From assembly GCA_009760885.1 (NCBI GenBank), contig CM019707.1:31909602-31973601 (forward strand): a DNA stretch of 64,000 nt, written 5' to 3'. The position numbers and the translations under genes were made by a program. The notes below the pieces were generated by a model. That model was not told where the DNA came from, made no database searches, and saw nothing but the letters and a program-made list of their open reading frames with translations. Below, piece after piece: positions 46,600 through 57,984 of the stretch; positions within the stretch are counted from its first letter, which is position 1; each line of letters starts with the position of its first letter. This stretch comes from Achatina immaculata. Lineage: Eukaryota; Mollusca; Gastropoda; Stylommatophora; Achatinidae.

Positions 46600-47060
46600 T
46601 TCTCTCCCTGTTCTGCCAGAATACATTTTTGATGTGAAATTTTGACAGAAACAAACAGGAAGGAAGTTTCTATGTTTTGGGCCAGAAAAATGCTGCTTCT
46701 CATTTGATTTAGACGCCACCTAAATATCGAAGGGGCGAAGACGGTGTCCGTTATTGACAATCAGAGACCCATAACTGTCACGCTAGCGTCAGGGTTGGCT
46801 AATCATAGCTGACCAAGACCCTGTCTCACTTCTCTGTTGGTACCCCTGGTAACAGGCCTAGTCTGGCTGACGGGGCAGGGATCTCCATAGTCCCTATGGT
46901 GGTGGAGTCTGCTAAAGAAGTATTGTACACCCTAAAAAGCTGAACTCAAGGACTGAAAAAAAAAGCTGTCATAACAAGCTTCCAAGTTGACACGATGCTG
47001 TGTCTCAACACCTTCATAGCATGGGCTACAAAGAACAGCAGCTCCAGGTGGACAGAAGTC
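46600..47060. repeat. Interspersed repeat R300, longest copy
   Basis: The 320-bp core (46740-47060) matches the other three copies. The 140 bp before it match 15221-15362, suggesting that the full repeat is at least 460 bp. Confidence 0.8.
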
Positions 47061-48709
47061 AGGATCTAAATATTGTACTAAGCGTTAATTCGCATAGAAG
47101 TGCAAGATCTAGCAGCACTGCCAGTGATGTTTCAGAGTCAAAGAGAGATGGCACAAAATTGTCGCTGCTCCTGATTTTTATGCCAGTCGTGGGCGGACCT
47201 ACAAGCAGAGACGCGGTTGGGGGGGGGGGGGAGGGGTGAGCCTGGGAGGACATGAGAATATGGTAGTCCTATAAATAACTACCAGGAAAGTATCCTTAAG
47301 AGCTGAATTATCTACCCCACTCTCTATTTAGGATGGGGGGGAAAAGATGGTGGATGTGGGAAAGGGGTGGGGTGGGTGGGTGGAGGGAAACGACGCTGAA
47401 ACGTCCCGCCCATCGCTACAAACAAAACCTTGCAGCTTGATGTAAGAGACGCTTCCAGTCTATGCCTGTTATAGACAGCTTCACCTTTCTTGCTTTATTT
47501 AGACTTTTTTTTTTTTCAAAATTAAGGTCACTGTCACCCGTGCAGAAATGTCTATCACAACCTCCGTTCTTAATTTTGCTCTACTTGCATGATAAGTGAC
47601 CTGAACTTGACCGACCGCGTGTACTGACTTAAACCTGGCCGTCCGCACTGAAAACTGTGCATGTGCACTTGTTCTGTACGGACGCACCGCAAGGATCGAA
47701 CTGTTGTACCGGCAGCCAGTGCACGCGTCCTGTTTCTAGTGCAGTTTAACGGGGAACAGAAGCTCTGCGTGCCTGCGGACCCGACGTAACCGAATCTCTG
47801 GGGTTGCGAAACAAAGGTCGCTGGGTTTGAAAGCAAACCTGATCCAAGAGAAGGGGGAGGAAAAAAATCTTAATCGCGTCTGAACTAGACCTCTCAACAA
47901 GCGGCATACTTACGAGAGACCTGAGCTTGTGTGAATAACGATTGAACTGTCAGTTACTCGCAGGACCAGGCACTAAATAGGACATCCTCATGACGATGAT
48001 TAATTGGTTGTGCGTGTGGGTGGAGGGGAGCGTGAGGAAAGAAAGACGTTTTCTTGACCTGATAAAGAAATTGTGTATGAACATTTTTTGATACGTTTCA
48101 TTTTACTTTGGAATTCTTATTTTTGTTCTTACTGCTCTGGGACAGCGCTCCCATCCCCCAACCCCCCCCCCCCAAACCCATATTCAAAGTCCCACGTTTA
48201 ACGGGTAATGTGACATTCTATGTTCCTACCATCACTGACAGCTGCATGTGCAGGGTCATCCAGTGAACCTCGCTGTGAAGATAAGATATTCTTTGTTTTC
48301 TGAGCTAGTTTTTTTTCCTCAACACAGCATGCCAGGTATCAGTTTTTAACAGGTGGGTCGACAACAACAGGGATCACACCCACCAACTTTGGTCAGAGAA
48401 ACTGAATGGATAATGGATCTAGCTGCTCCTGTCTTTTCTTCTGCCCTGTGATTGTGCTAATTGTGTTCATGGTGGCAAGTTGACTGTTACAGCTTTCACG
48501 AAAAGATGGGAATCTTCTCACGTGACTGCACCACAACTGGGAAGATATTTACCACCACCTGTCTTATCATACTGTTACAACTCTGCTTGTTTTCTAGACT
48601 ACAAATCAAGGAAAAAGAACAGAGTCTTGTCAACACAAATACTTAGTGTAAAAGTGTATAAAACACAGTACATAACTATACACGAAGCCATTTGCAGCAA
48701 AGCTGTAAT
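47061..48709. other. No gene recognised; CpG-rich patch at 47600-47830
   Basis: 47600-47830 has many CpG and balanced base composition, unlike its flanks, but no start, domain or splice pattern that I can support. Poly-G (47219-47231) and poly-C (48163-48173) runs occur. 47540-47565 (atgtctatcacaacctc) resembles 20731-20747, so it may be part of a repeat. Confidence 0.4.
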
Positions 48710-49209
48710 AGCAAAACTAGGAAAAAAAAGTAGGAAGAGTTTTATTAATTAACGAGTACACAGTTGTGATGTTTCGGTTTGCACTTTAACCAGACAAAAG
48801 CACACAGGACAAAGAAATAGTGAAAGAAGATAAAATATAAATTCACATGAATGCTATGTAAAAAATAGGAATGGAAAAAATAGAATAAATGGAGCACTTC
48901 GATGTGTCTTGTAAGAGACTGTGTCCAGAAGTGTGTCTGGTGGAGTATAGAGAATGTTTAAATGTAAACTTGTCATCTGTGATAGATGGGTTGTAAAAGA
49001 GTGGTTGGGGACTGAATGAAGGAGAGAGAGCGATGCAATAGAAATCTAGCCGGGAGAAGGTGAAATAGGTGACTCTCGCTGGGGTTGCAAGTGAGAAAGG
49101 AGGAGACATTAGTACAGGGGGAAATGACTGTGGAAGATGGGAATGTTAGGTGTTGCTGAATTGAGAGTTCAAACCATGTGGTTCTAGAGTCCCATATTTC
49201 TGAATGTAG
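48710..49209 (-). repeat. Unknown repeat E3, copy 2 (inverted)
   Basis: The reverse complement matches E3 at 50268-50756 from ctacattcagaaatatggga to gtctggttaaagtgcaaacc. It continues without a break into catcacaactgtgtactcgt and the ttcctacttttttttccta part, the piece displaced to 52525 in copy 3. Confidence 0.8.
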
Positions 49210-50025
49210 TGGTTCTCAATACCTGTTTAACATTTACGCCAAAAACATCATGAGGAATCTAAGAGATGAACAGGAAACAGCTAAGTTAGACTCTTTCAAC
49301 GTTGGAGCCCGCTAGGTTCCAGAAATCAGATACGCCAATGATACTGTCCTTCTATCAAACAGCTCTGGACTGCAACAACAGTTGATTCTCTCAACCAAAA
49401 GACACAGTGAAGCTCAGAACCTCTTTTTAAACACCAACAAAATCAAAGTAATGATAATTGACAAAATCAGAAGCAAGTCCAAAATTGCACTGGACCATCA
49501 AGAGCTTTAAAACATAAATATGAATATCTAGGTTCAAACATCACAACAAATGGCAACTGCTTAGTGGAAATCAAAAGAAGACTACCAGTTGCATCAGAAG
49601 AAACTAGCACAAATGAAGATTATGTGGCAAGGTACCAACAAGAAAACAAAGTTATGTTTACTAAGAGCTTACATATTCCCAGTGGCAACATATGGATGCG
49701 AAACATGGACACTTAACAAATCACTAGAAAAGAGAATAGCGGCATTTGAAATGAAATGTTACAAAAGGACACTTAAAATATCGTGGATAGAACTAAAAAT
49801 CAAATAAAGAGATACTAATGGGATTAGGTGTCACAGAAAACTGGCCTGTTAACACCATCAAAATTAGAAAGCTGAGATATAAGTACTTCAGCCACATCAA
49901 GAGACACAACAGCTTGGAGAGGTTTACAGTAGAAGGCATAGTGCCTGGCAAAAGAGAAAAGGGATGACCTCACCACAGCTGGACTCAAGACATCACGGGA
50001 AGACTGAATGTGTCATTGTGAAACG
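49208..50025 (+). mobile_element. RTE-like LINE between inverted E3 copies
   Basis: 5'-truncated. Frames encode IMRNLRDE, VPEIRYANDTVLLSN (YADD with the first Asp changed to Asn), AQNLFLNTNKIKVM, then ATYGCETWTLNKSLEKRIAA and a broken C-terminus. It is similar in order to family A but clearly diverged. Stops and frameshifts are present. Confidence 0.82.
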
Positions 50026-50113
50026 CTGGTCAACTTGTGCAACACTGTATTGCATTCAGGGAGGGTGTGAGAGGGACAACATTCTGAAAAGGACATGTCA
50101 TATGAATGAGTGG

Positions 50114-50267
50114 TTCTCATGCGCTAGGCAGCTTCTGTCATCAGAGTGATATTGTTTGATGGCTGATACCAGAAAATCATATTTGAAATGGCCCCAACCA
50201 CAGATCTTCTGGTAACAGCCATAAAACAATGTCACACCGATGACAGAAGCTGCCTAGCTCATGAGAA
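50114..50267. mobile_element. Foldback element, 154 bp
   Basis: ttctcatgcgctaggcagct ... attgtttgatggctg pairs with cagcc ... aaacaatgtcacac ... agctgcctagctcatgagaa. The arms are about 44 bp with few mismatches, and an inner pair (taccagaa / ttctggta) extends the stem. E3 copy 3 begins directly at its right edge. Probably a MITE; class unknown. Confidence 0.7.
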
Positions 50268-50756
50268 AAGCTATATTCAGGAATATTGGATACTGGAACC
50301 ACATGGTTTGAAATGGCAATTCAGCTACACCTAACATTCAATTCTTCCCTGCACTAAGGTCTACTGCTTTCTCATTTGCAACACATAGTTCAGAATCTTT
50401 TCATGGCATCAGATTACAACTCCTCTACCTCAGCCACAATCACCTATTCCACCTTCTCTCGGCTAGATTACTATTGCATCGCTCTCTCTCCTTTCTTCGA
50501 TCCCCAACCCCCTCCACTCTTTTACAACCCATCTATCACAGATGACAAGTTTACATTTAAACATTCTCTACACTCCACCAGACGGACTTCTGGACACAGG
50601 CTCTTACAAGAAATAGCAAAGTGCTCCAGTTATTCTATTTTTTTTCCATTTCTATTTTTTACATAGCATTCATGTGAATTTATATTTTATCTTCTTTCCC
50701 TATTTCTTCATCCTGTGTGTTTCTGTCTGATTAAGGTACAAACCAAAATGTCAGTT
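50268..50756 (+). repeat. Unknown repeat E3, copy 3, left part
   Basis: It runs from ctatattcaggaatattgga to caaaccaaaatgtca and is then cut by a - strand family A LINE. The rest of E3 resumes at 52525. Confidence 0.8.
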
Positions 50757-51057
50757 GTCAGTCAGTCAGTCATTTGAATGTCTCTTGCGGAACTTTGCCT
50801 CCCTAACAGCACTCCTGTAGGCCTCTCGGTTGTAAGCAAGATGGCCTGCTGCTGATGCACCTATTTGCAGATTATCAACGATGTCTTGCAGCCATCTTCG
50901 CCTTGGTCTTCCACTCTCTTTTTCCCATTATGTACCCTTCCAAGACAGTCTTCTCTAGATTAGCATGACATTTAATGTGTCCAAAATATTTAAGTTTTCT
51001 CTGTTTAATCCTCTTTACTAGTCAACCTTCTTCAATATTAAGTTTTTGTAGTATGGA
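50757..51057 (-). mobile_element. RTE LINE family A, part nested in E3
   Basis: The reverse complement covers the C-terminal end of family A (LQDIVDDLQ, RHLTN-like) up to aaaaacttaatattg. It has a (GTCA/TGAC)n tail at 50757-50772. The matching upstream piece lies at 52256-52507; the two were one copy before the family B insertion. Confidence 0.88.
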
Positions 51058-52255
51058 GAAATGGGAGAAGCTGTCTAGACCAGATCTTTACTCTAGGAAT
51101 AATACTTGAAGAACATATTGAAAAGTAGAAACCATTAATACTGAACTTCATAGACTTTAAAAAGCATTTGATAGCATGCACAGAGATTCATTGTGGAGAA
51201 TTTTAAGTCTGAATGGAATACCATCTAAAACTGTCAAAATCTTTAAGGACTTTTACAATGGATATGTTTGTGCAGTCAAAACAGAAGAAGGGATGAGTGA
51301 ATGGTTCCAGATTGAAACAGGTGTGAAACAAGGATGTATACTATCTTCTTTGCTTTTTGGAGTTACATTAGACTTCATAATGAAAAAATGCTGCACAGGT
51401 AACACAGGTATTGACTGGGTACATGAGACTCAACTAGAAGATCTTGATTTTGCTGATGACATAACTCTTATCAGTAACAATGTGAATTCCACGCAAGAAA
51501 AAAACGGATAGCCTGTCTTCACTGGCTAGCAAAATAGGACTTGAAATTAACAAGGACAGAGCAAAAATAATGAAACTTCCCATTAATCAAAATGGAAAAA
51601 TTCACATAGAAGGGACAGATATTGAAGAAGTCAATCAATTTGCATACCTTGGCAGCTACATAGACCAGGTTGGTGACACCAGAAAGGAAGTTAGAATTAG
51701 AACTGCAAAAGCAGCATCGATCTTCAAGAATCTTGAGAACATATAAGCATTCAAAAGTTATAAGCACAAAAACCAAGTTAAGACTATTCAATTCAAATGT
51801 AATATCCACCCTCATTTATGCATGTGAAAAGCTGGAAATCAACTAAGGAAATAGACAAGAAATTAGACTCTTTTGAAAACAAATGCCTAAGGAAAATACT
51901 TGGCATCAAGTGGAAAGAATTCAAGAACAATGCAGAGATAAGACAGATGACTGAACAACAACCAGACTCATGGGTGATCAGGAAAAGGAGATGGACATAT
52001 GTTGGTCACGTGATGAGAAGAAACAATCAGAGAATCCCAAAACAAGCTATAAAATGGAACATAACAGGCCAAAGAAAAAGAGGCAGACTGCATGAAACTC
52101 TGAAGAGGACATTGTTAAGAGAGGCCAAATTAATAGGCATAAAATCCCTTGATGAGGTTGAAAGACTCGCTGAAGACAGGAAAAATTGGCGAACTACCTT
52201 GCGAGCCCTATGTGATATTTAACGGCACGGGGAGGATATATGATATAAGATGAGA
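51058..52255 (+). mobile_element. RTE LINE family B inserted in family A
   Basis: 5'-truncated, 1.2 kb, young-looking. RT frame 51176-51511: [42 protein letters not shown] with the catalytic Asp pair. A frameshifted middle follows, then a 134-residue frame (51818-52222) with [35 protein letters not shown] and DRKNWRTTLRALCDI. The tail is ggatatatgatataagatga. An 8-bp repeat, agtatgga, flanks it at 51050-51057 and 52256-52263. Confidence 0.93.
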
Positions 52256-52507
52256 AGTATGGATATATTTGTTCTTTTCTGCGTCCATGATATTTGAAGA
52301 ACTCTTCTGTACCATTTACATTCAAAGGTATTTATTCTCAGCTGTATTAAGTGTCCAGGTCTCACAGGCATATGTTGCGACGGGAAAGATGCATGCCCTT
52401 AAAAATCTCTTTGTAGTTTTGTCTGTTCCTCTCCACAGCTTCTTTAGTTGCTTTAATTTTTTTAGAGCGATAGCTGTCCTTTTTTAATTTTCCTCATTGT
52501 ATCTCAA
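52256..52507 (-). mobile_element. RTE LINE family A, other part
   Basis: It continues the 50757-51057 fragment upstream: the reverse complement has the CETWTLN region and LWRGTDKTTK-like sequence, ending near gagatacaatg. Small deletions are visible. Confidence 0.85.
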
Positions 52508-52524
52508 TTATTGTATATAATAAT

Positions 52525-52580
52525 ACAGTCACAACTGTATGCTCATTAATTAAGATGTTCCTACTTTTTTCCTAGTTTAT
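52525..52580 (+). repeat. Unknown repeat E3, copy 3, right part
   Basis: cacaactgtatgctcattaa and gttcctacttttttcctagt match the uninterrupted E3 copy at 48.7 kb, showing that E3 was split by the family A insertion. Confidence 0.65.
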
Positions 52581-52789
52581 ATACTTTAAGGTCTTGTCCA
52601 CTACAGTTTACAAATTCAGAGAGCCAGAGTGGATATTTCTTCTCAGTATCTTCAGAATATTCATTTGAGTGAAGAAGTTTCCAAGACTAGACCTCAAGGA
52701 AAGGAGACAGGGTCTTGTCCACTATGATTTATGAATTTATAGTGGTAGTACGACATGCCTGCTTCGTAATTTCTGAATATTTATCCAAG

Positions 52790-52990
52790 TAACAAGTATT
52801 TAGTGTACTTGTCTCTCAAGGTGAAGGCCATGGTTTGATCCTGGCCAGGCATGTCCTAGTCGAAATAGCTGAAATGGGTACTTGTGTCTTTGTAATCTAA
52901 GAAAAAAAAAGTAAAAGAAACTATGCATTGTACCAACCGCATCATCTTGTAGTAAGCTGAAAAATATGGCCATTAACACTGCATTTCCTA
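52790..52990 (+). mobile_element. tRNA-derived SINE, family 2-like
   Basis: tagtgtacttgtctctcaag, then ggtttgatcctggcc, a good box B, and a downstream tgggtacttg body motif. Ends not defined. Confidence 0.5.
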
Positions 52991-53079
52991 CATGCCTCAC
53001 TGGCATTCTCATGGACGGTCCCGGAAACGTAGAAGAACAAAAACATTGACATACAGTAAAAAAAACGGATGTAAATGTG

Positions 53080-53470
53080 TAAGTAAGAAAAAATATAAGA
53101 AAACAGTGAATGAAACAGTGTAAGAAAGACAAAATGTACACAAACAGGGTAAGAAAAAAAATACAAGAACAGTGAACAAAACAGTGTAATATATACACGT
53201 GCAAACAGTGAACAAAACAGTGTAATATAAACACATGCAAACAGTGAACAAAACAGTGTTAAGTAATATAAAAACATGTGCAAACAGTGAACAAAACAGT
53301 GTAATATAAACACATGCAAACAGTGAACAAAACAATGTTAAGTAACATAAAAACATGTGCAAACAGTGAACAAAACAGTGTACATAAGAACACAAAAATT
53401 GCAGTCAGTGAATGAAACTGTAAAGAAAAAAAAAACACAAACAGTGAATGAGGGTGTACATCAAAAGAGT
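53080..53470. repeat. Imperfect 36-45-bp tandem repeat
   Basis: The core gcaaacagtgaacaaaacag recurs about nine times with spacer gtgtaatataaacacat or gttaagtaatataaaaacat. False frames on the - strand read CSLFARVYITLF repeatedly. Confidence 0.88.
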
Positions 53471-54080
53471 AACAAAAATACTGTATTGAAGGCATGACAT
53501 AATAACGGTGACAGTGAGATATATTTATTAGGCATAATAAGTGATTTCATGGTGGCCATCCTATTCCACATACAACAATTGATCTTTCCAACACATATAA
53601 AATACACACTAGTTCAGCTTCACTGAACTTAACCATAAAACTTTGAAGACAACTTCATGGGGGTGGGGGGGGGGGGTGTACAAGTTCACAGGGTAGATTA
53701 CATGTACAGTTGCCTCAATGACGCCTAGCATTCTTTGGTGTAATCAACAGAGTGAACAAAATCTGTGAATTATGTCTGTAATTGCCTGATCTGTAGATTA
53801 ACACAAGATAAATCACTTCTCTGAACTGCTTCATTGCATGAAAAAGTATATAAGAAAAATATACACAAATAGTGAATAAAACAGCGTAAGGCACAAAAAA
53901 GAATATAAAGAAATAGTGGATAAAATTACGTAAATAAATATGAACAATCTGCCCTCTTAACCAGCTGGGAGTGTAAGGGGTAATTTAATTATGTGTCTAA
54001 ACCTTTGCAGTACGTAGTAATACAATAACTGGAAATGTAGTCACAACAAGGCTGAATGTGCATAAAAATGCATATATGGA

Positions 54081-54222
54081 GAGCGAGTCAAAAAGTAACT
54101 CCAAATCAAGGGACATAAACCACTGACAAACATAAGAAAAGTTTCAAGGGTGAGTCACAGTCTTTTCATATATTTTTCAGTGGTTACTATCCCTTGATTT
54201 GCAGTTAGTCCCTGACTCACCT
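54081..54222. mobile_element. Foldback MITE, 142 bp
   Basis: gagtcaaaaagtaactccaa ... atcaagggacataaaccactg pairs with cagtggttactatcccttga ... gactcacc. The arms are about 44 bp with mismatches. No clear target duplication. Confidence 0.65.
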
Positions 54223-55985
54223 TTGTGAAATTCACACAAATGTGTGAGAACAAGAAGCCTGAAATGAATGAATGAGAACTTAACTTCATACTCCTGTAGG
54301 GCGAGTCGGTATCAGACCACATAAGAAGGCACTGCACTAACCAACAGCTTTATTTCCCAGCTTCCTGCTTTTCTGAGTCATTTATTTAATAATCTGCTGA
54401 AATCACTAAATCACACACTGGGCTATAAATAATTATCTTCTGTTATCATGAAATCATACAGTGGACTCTATTTAATGCTAAAATTAACATAATATACACA
54501 CACTTTATTTCTAAATTAGCACTTCTAAAGCAGCACAAATTATTCTTATAGGGCAGGTAAGTTAGGCAGAGTGTATTTTACTAACAGGACATCTAAAATT
54601 TACTATAAAATACAGTATTAAAAATTTGATAAAAATGGGTATAAAAATTGATTGTTAGTTCTGAAAACATTAAAAAGTCTTGCTTTATTAGTCCTTCTTT
54701 AGCAAATATTTTATCTGAAGTGTACGACAGCTTCTGCGTAACCATGTGAATGGTTAATCAATATCAAATGAATTTTTTTTTTGTAATACAGTTCATTCAG
54801 TCATAACTTAAACAGTAATTCAACTCATTCAATCATAGACTTTTTAATATGTTTAAATTCATTCACATCACAAGACATGTTAGATGTTAACGTTCATTCA
54901 AACCACAGACTTTATCAGCTCATTCATTCACTGACCCAAATGTCACAGTTATACACAGTTTGTGCACATCAGACCAAGTCAAACATCTTATCACTTTAAA
55001 AAAAATTCTTTACATCTACTGTGGAACATTATAATAAAATAAGAAAATGTCTAAAAATGTAATATTCACTCAAGGTGAAAATAATTGCTGATCCATGCCT
55101 CATATTTTTCCCCTCTATATAAAGCACCCAAATTATGCATCAGAGATTGGCATGTGAAAAATAAATGACATGACCAAGATGAAGATGGACCCTGGCTATG
55201 TAGCTCAGACAAACAGATACAGACTTACATAACAAATTTCACATGTGTGCAGAAAAAAAAAACTACTGAGTTTTATGGAGCCAACTGATAATGTAAAATA
55301 TTGCCAACTGATATATAACAAAACATAGCTGAGTTATGTAAAAACTGATTTACACATAAAGTTGTGGAATTATACACTTACATAAGTTCTGCATTTCACT
55401 ATAATAATATATCTTCAAGATATAGCAATATTATACACCAAAAAACACATCTCTAAACCACAGAAATTTCATATGCCGATAATAAGTATCTAAAACATAT
55501 AAAAAGCACATGCCAAATAACAGATTCCTAAGCCATATAAATATACACTGATCTCTAAACCACAGAAATGTTATACTATCACTTTAAGTCATCACATCAG
55601 ATGTCAAGAGCCGTAAAAATGTAATAATCACTAAAGAAACATTTGTTAAAAATTTATCACAATTTTTCTCTAAAAGTAAGTTTTAAAAGTAACTTATAAA
55701 AAAAACACTTGTATATCATACATGAAGCAATATCAAGAATCAAATTTTATTAATATATGACACTGAAAAAAATATAAAAATATGATATAAACAGAACATA
55801 CAGACATCATATGCATCAGCCTGATATGTTAAAACATGATACTGCAATCACTTTTTAATATTTTTACACAATCAGCATATGAAAAAAGTTATGTAAGCAT
55901 ATTAGGCACATAAATTATCAAAATGTGCATATCATGATATGTAACTGCCATAAAATGGTTACAGACTGTCTACAGTTATTAAAAT
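54223..55985. other. AT-rich intergenic, nothing recognised
   Basis: Very AT-rich, with no open frame above 60 residues and no repeat family that I could match. It may include 3' sequence of the dynein gene, but I see no signal I can support. Confidence 0.5.
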
Positions 55986-56210
55986 CTATAATTATCTGTG
56001 TCAACTGTGATATTTTGATATGCCATACTTCCATTCTACACAAGCTATAAAATAAAAGATAAATAATACATGTTATAGCTTTATATATTTGCAGACATCT
56101 ATAACCATTATGTCAAATGTGATATTTTTATATACTTTTCATTCCACACAAGCTTTTTGTGATAAAATAAATGCTATATAATACATGTTATGGCTGTATA
56201 TATTTACAGA
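55986..56210. repeat. 112-bp tandem duplication
   Basis: Two adjacent copies share tgtgatattt(t)gatat, cacaagct, aataatacatgttat(a/g)gct and tatatatttgcagac. Divergence is moderate. Confidence 0.7.
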
Positions 56211-56719
56211 AGGGTTCAGTGCAGGTGGAATAGTCTGTTTGTCAAAGCTATTGAACATCATTTGCTTAGGAGCTTCTTTCACAGCTGATCCTACCAATGC
56301 TTGATTGGTATAATATGCCATATTAACAACAAAACACGTGTTTTGCAATGCTATTAATTTTCTCATCAAATGATGCAGTACCACTTGCACAGTCACGTAC
56401 CACTTGCACAATATCACCTTTTGATGAACACACAATGACAATCTGAGATCATATAGCATCACATTAAGATGATCACTGGTCCTCTTCAGTATACTATACT
56501 GAAAAATGTACAACTTTAAAAAAAACAAAACCAGCCTTATTACTACATCTGTTCTTTAGCTGCAAGTTCTAGATATTTCATGTAGAAAAATAAGCATAAA
56601 GACCAAGCATTCCTCAAGAGAGGAGATCATGCAGCAATACATGAAATATAAAAAGATATGTTACTGCTTCACTTGTGTTACGATGCATTGTTTCCCTTCG
56701 ATATGCCTACTATATAATA

Positions 56720-56886
56720 CAGGCTGTTCCATAAGTAACTCAGTATCAATTCCGGTATCGTAGTAATATTGTCTGTGGTATCTAGCCACAGTCATTATCT
56801 AGCCACACCTGCCGCAGTCATTAAGATAACATTACGATACCGGAATTGATACTGGGTTAGTGCACAGTTATTTTCTGAACGCACTG
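56720..56886. mobile_element. Mariner-type MITE, 167 bp
   Basis: Flanked by TA on each side (56718-56719, 56887-56888). agtatcaattccggtatcgt in the left arm is perfectly repeated in reverse complement at the right. The extreme ends (caggctgttccataagtaac and, read backward, cagtgcgttcagaaaataac) are less similar, with an 8-bp difference in length. An inner hairpin, ctgtgg/ccacag, sits at 56774-56793. Confidence 0.75.
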
Positions 56887-57984
56887 TATATACACACATC
56901 ACAAACATGTATGTCATATGTCTGCTATAGAATTAAATACATTATAAACATATTTCTCATGTGTGCTATACAACATACACATATTTAAAAACTGTCTCAT
57001 TAACAATTTTTTTCTATTTAAGATGAAATATATTCACTCCTGATGGAACAATATTTCTGCAAGAATGCTGTACCACCACCTTTCTATTGTTCAGTACAAA
57101 GAAGATCACTGATGCCTAAGCGTCACTTACATTTCTTTAAAACTCCCAGAACAAACAAGTAATTTGCTTCCTCCTACACAAATCATATCTTCTCAGCCTT
57201 CCCTCAAATAAACACTTCCTTCTTACTCTTCAAACAAATGGTGAACTATTTTGCAATATTCACTTTTTGTTTCATTCAAACATAATTAATGCTCTCAGTT
57301 CAATTAATATCTTTGTAGACAAAATATTACACTTTCTTAATACACTTTCATTTCTTAAATATAGACATAAAAACGACCTCATGTCCATCATTAGGAAAAA
57401 ATTAGCTGTCATAAACTCAGTCCAATCAACTATCATGAATACACTTTATCAGCTATCACCAACACATTCAGTCAAATACACACTCAGATACATCAGGCAA
57501 ATTCTGACTCAATACACATCCAGCATAAATCCACAGAAAATAATCCCATAAGACAATCATATTTCCCACACAAATGTTAACACCTTCATATTGAAATTAT
57601 TATTGTTCTTATTAAATACTTAAGTCCCCTCTAAAAGAATAAGAAATATATGAAAATTATCACATCACAGTTTCTGAGACACTTTCAAAGGCCGATAACT
57701 ATCCGCTGAATGTAACAATGTTTATGAATGCCTGTTACCATATATATATTAGTGCCGATGGAAGCAGAATCTGTAACAAAATTAATTTCTCTAGATTTTT
57801 TTAACATCTCACTGATATAAAGTTAAATATATAAATTCACAGCTAAATAAATAAAACCTATGGCTCATACATGATTGTCTAAGCAGAGAAAAGTAATAAT
57901 ACTGGATTCATTCATGACTATCTAAATAAAGAAAAGTAATAATCTTAGTTTCATTCTGGATTCGCTTTACAAGATACTGGGCCC
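56887..57984. other. AT-rich intergenic, nothing recognised
   Basis: The longest frame (57267-57551, 94 residues) has a low-information, AT-driven composition and no domain. Confidence 0.5.

Noticed and set aside
52800..53495. Hydrophobic Cys/Phe-rich membrane proteins on the - strand
   Set aside because: They follow an imperfect tandem repeat and switch frame with each length change of the unit.
56139..56528. 129-residue - strand ORF as a gene
   Set aside because: It overlaps a 112-bp tandem duplication and a dispersed repeat; no domain and no splice pattern.
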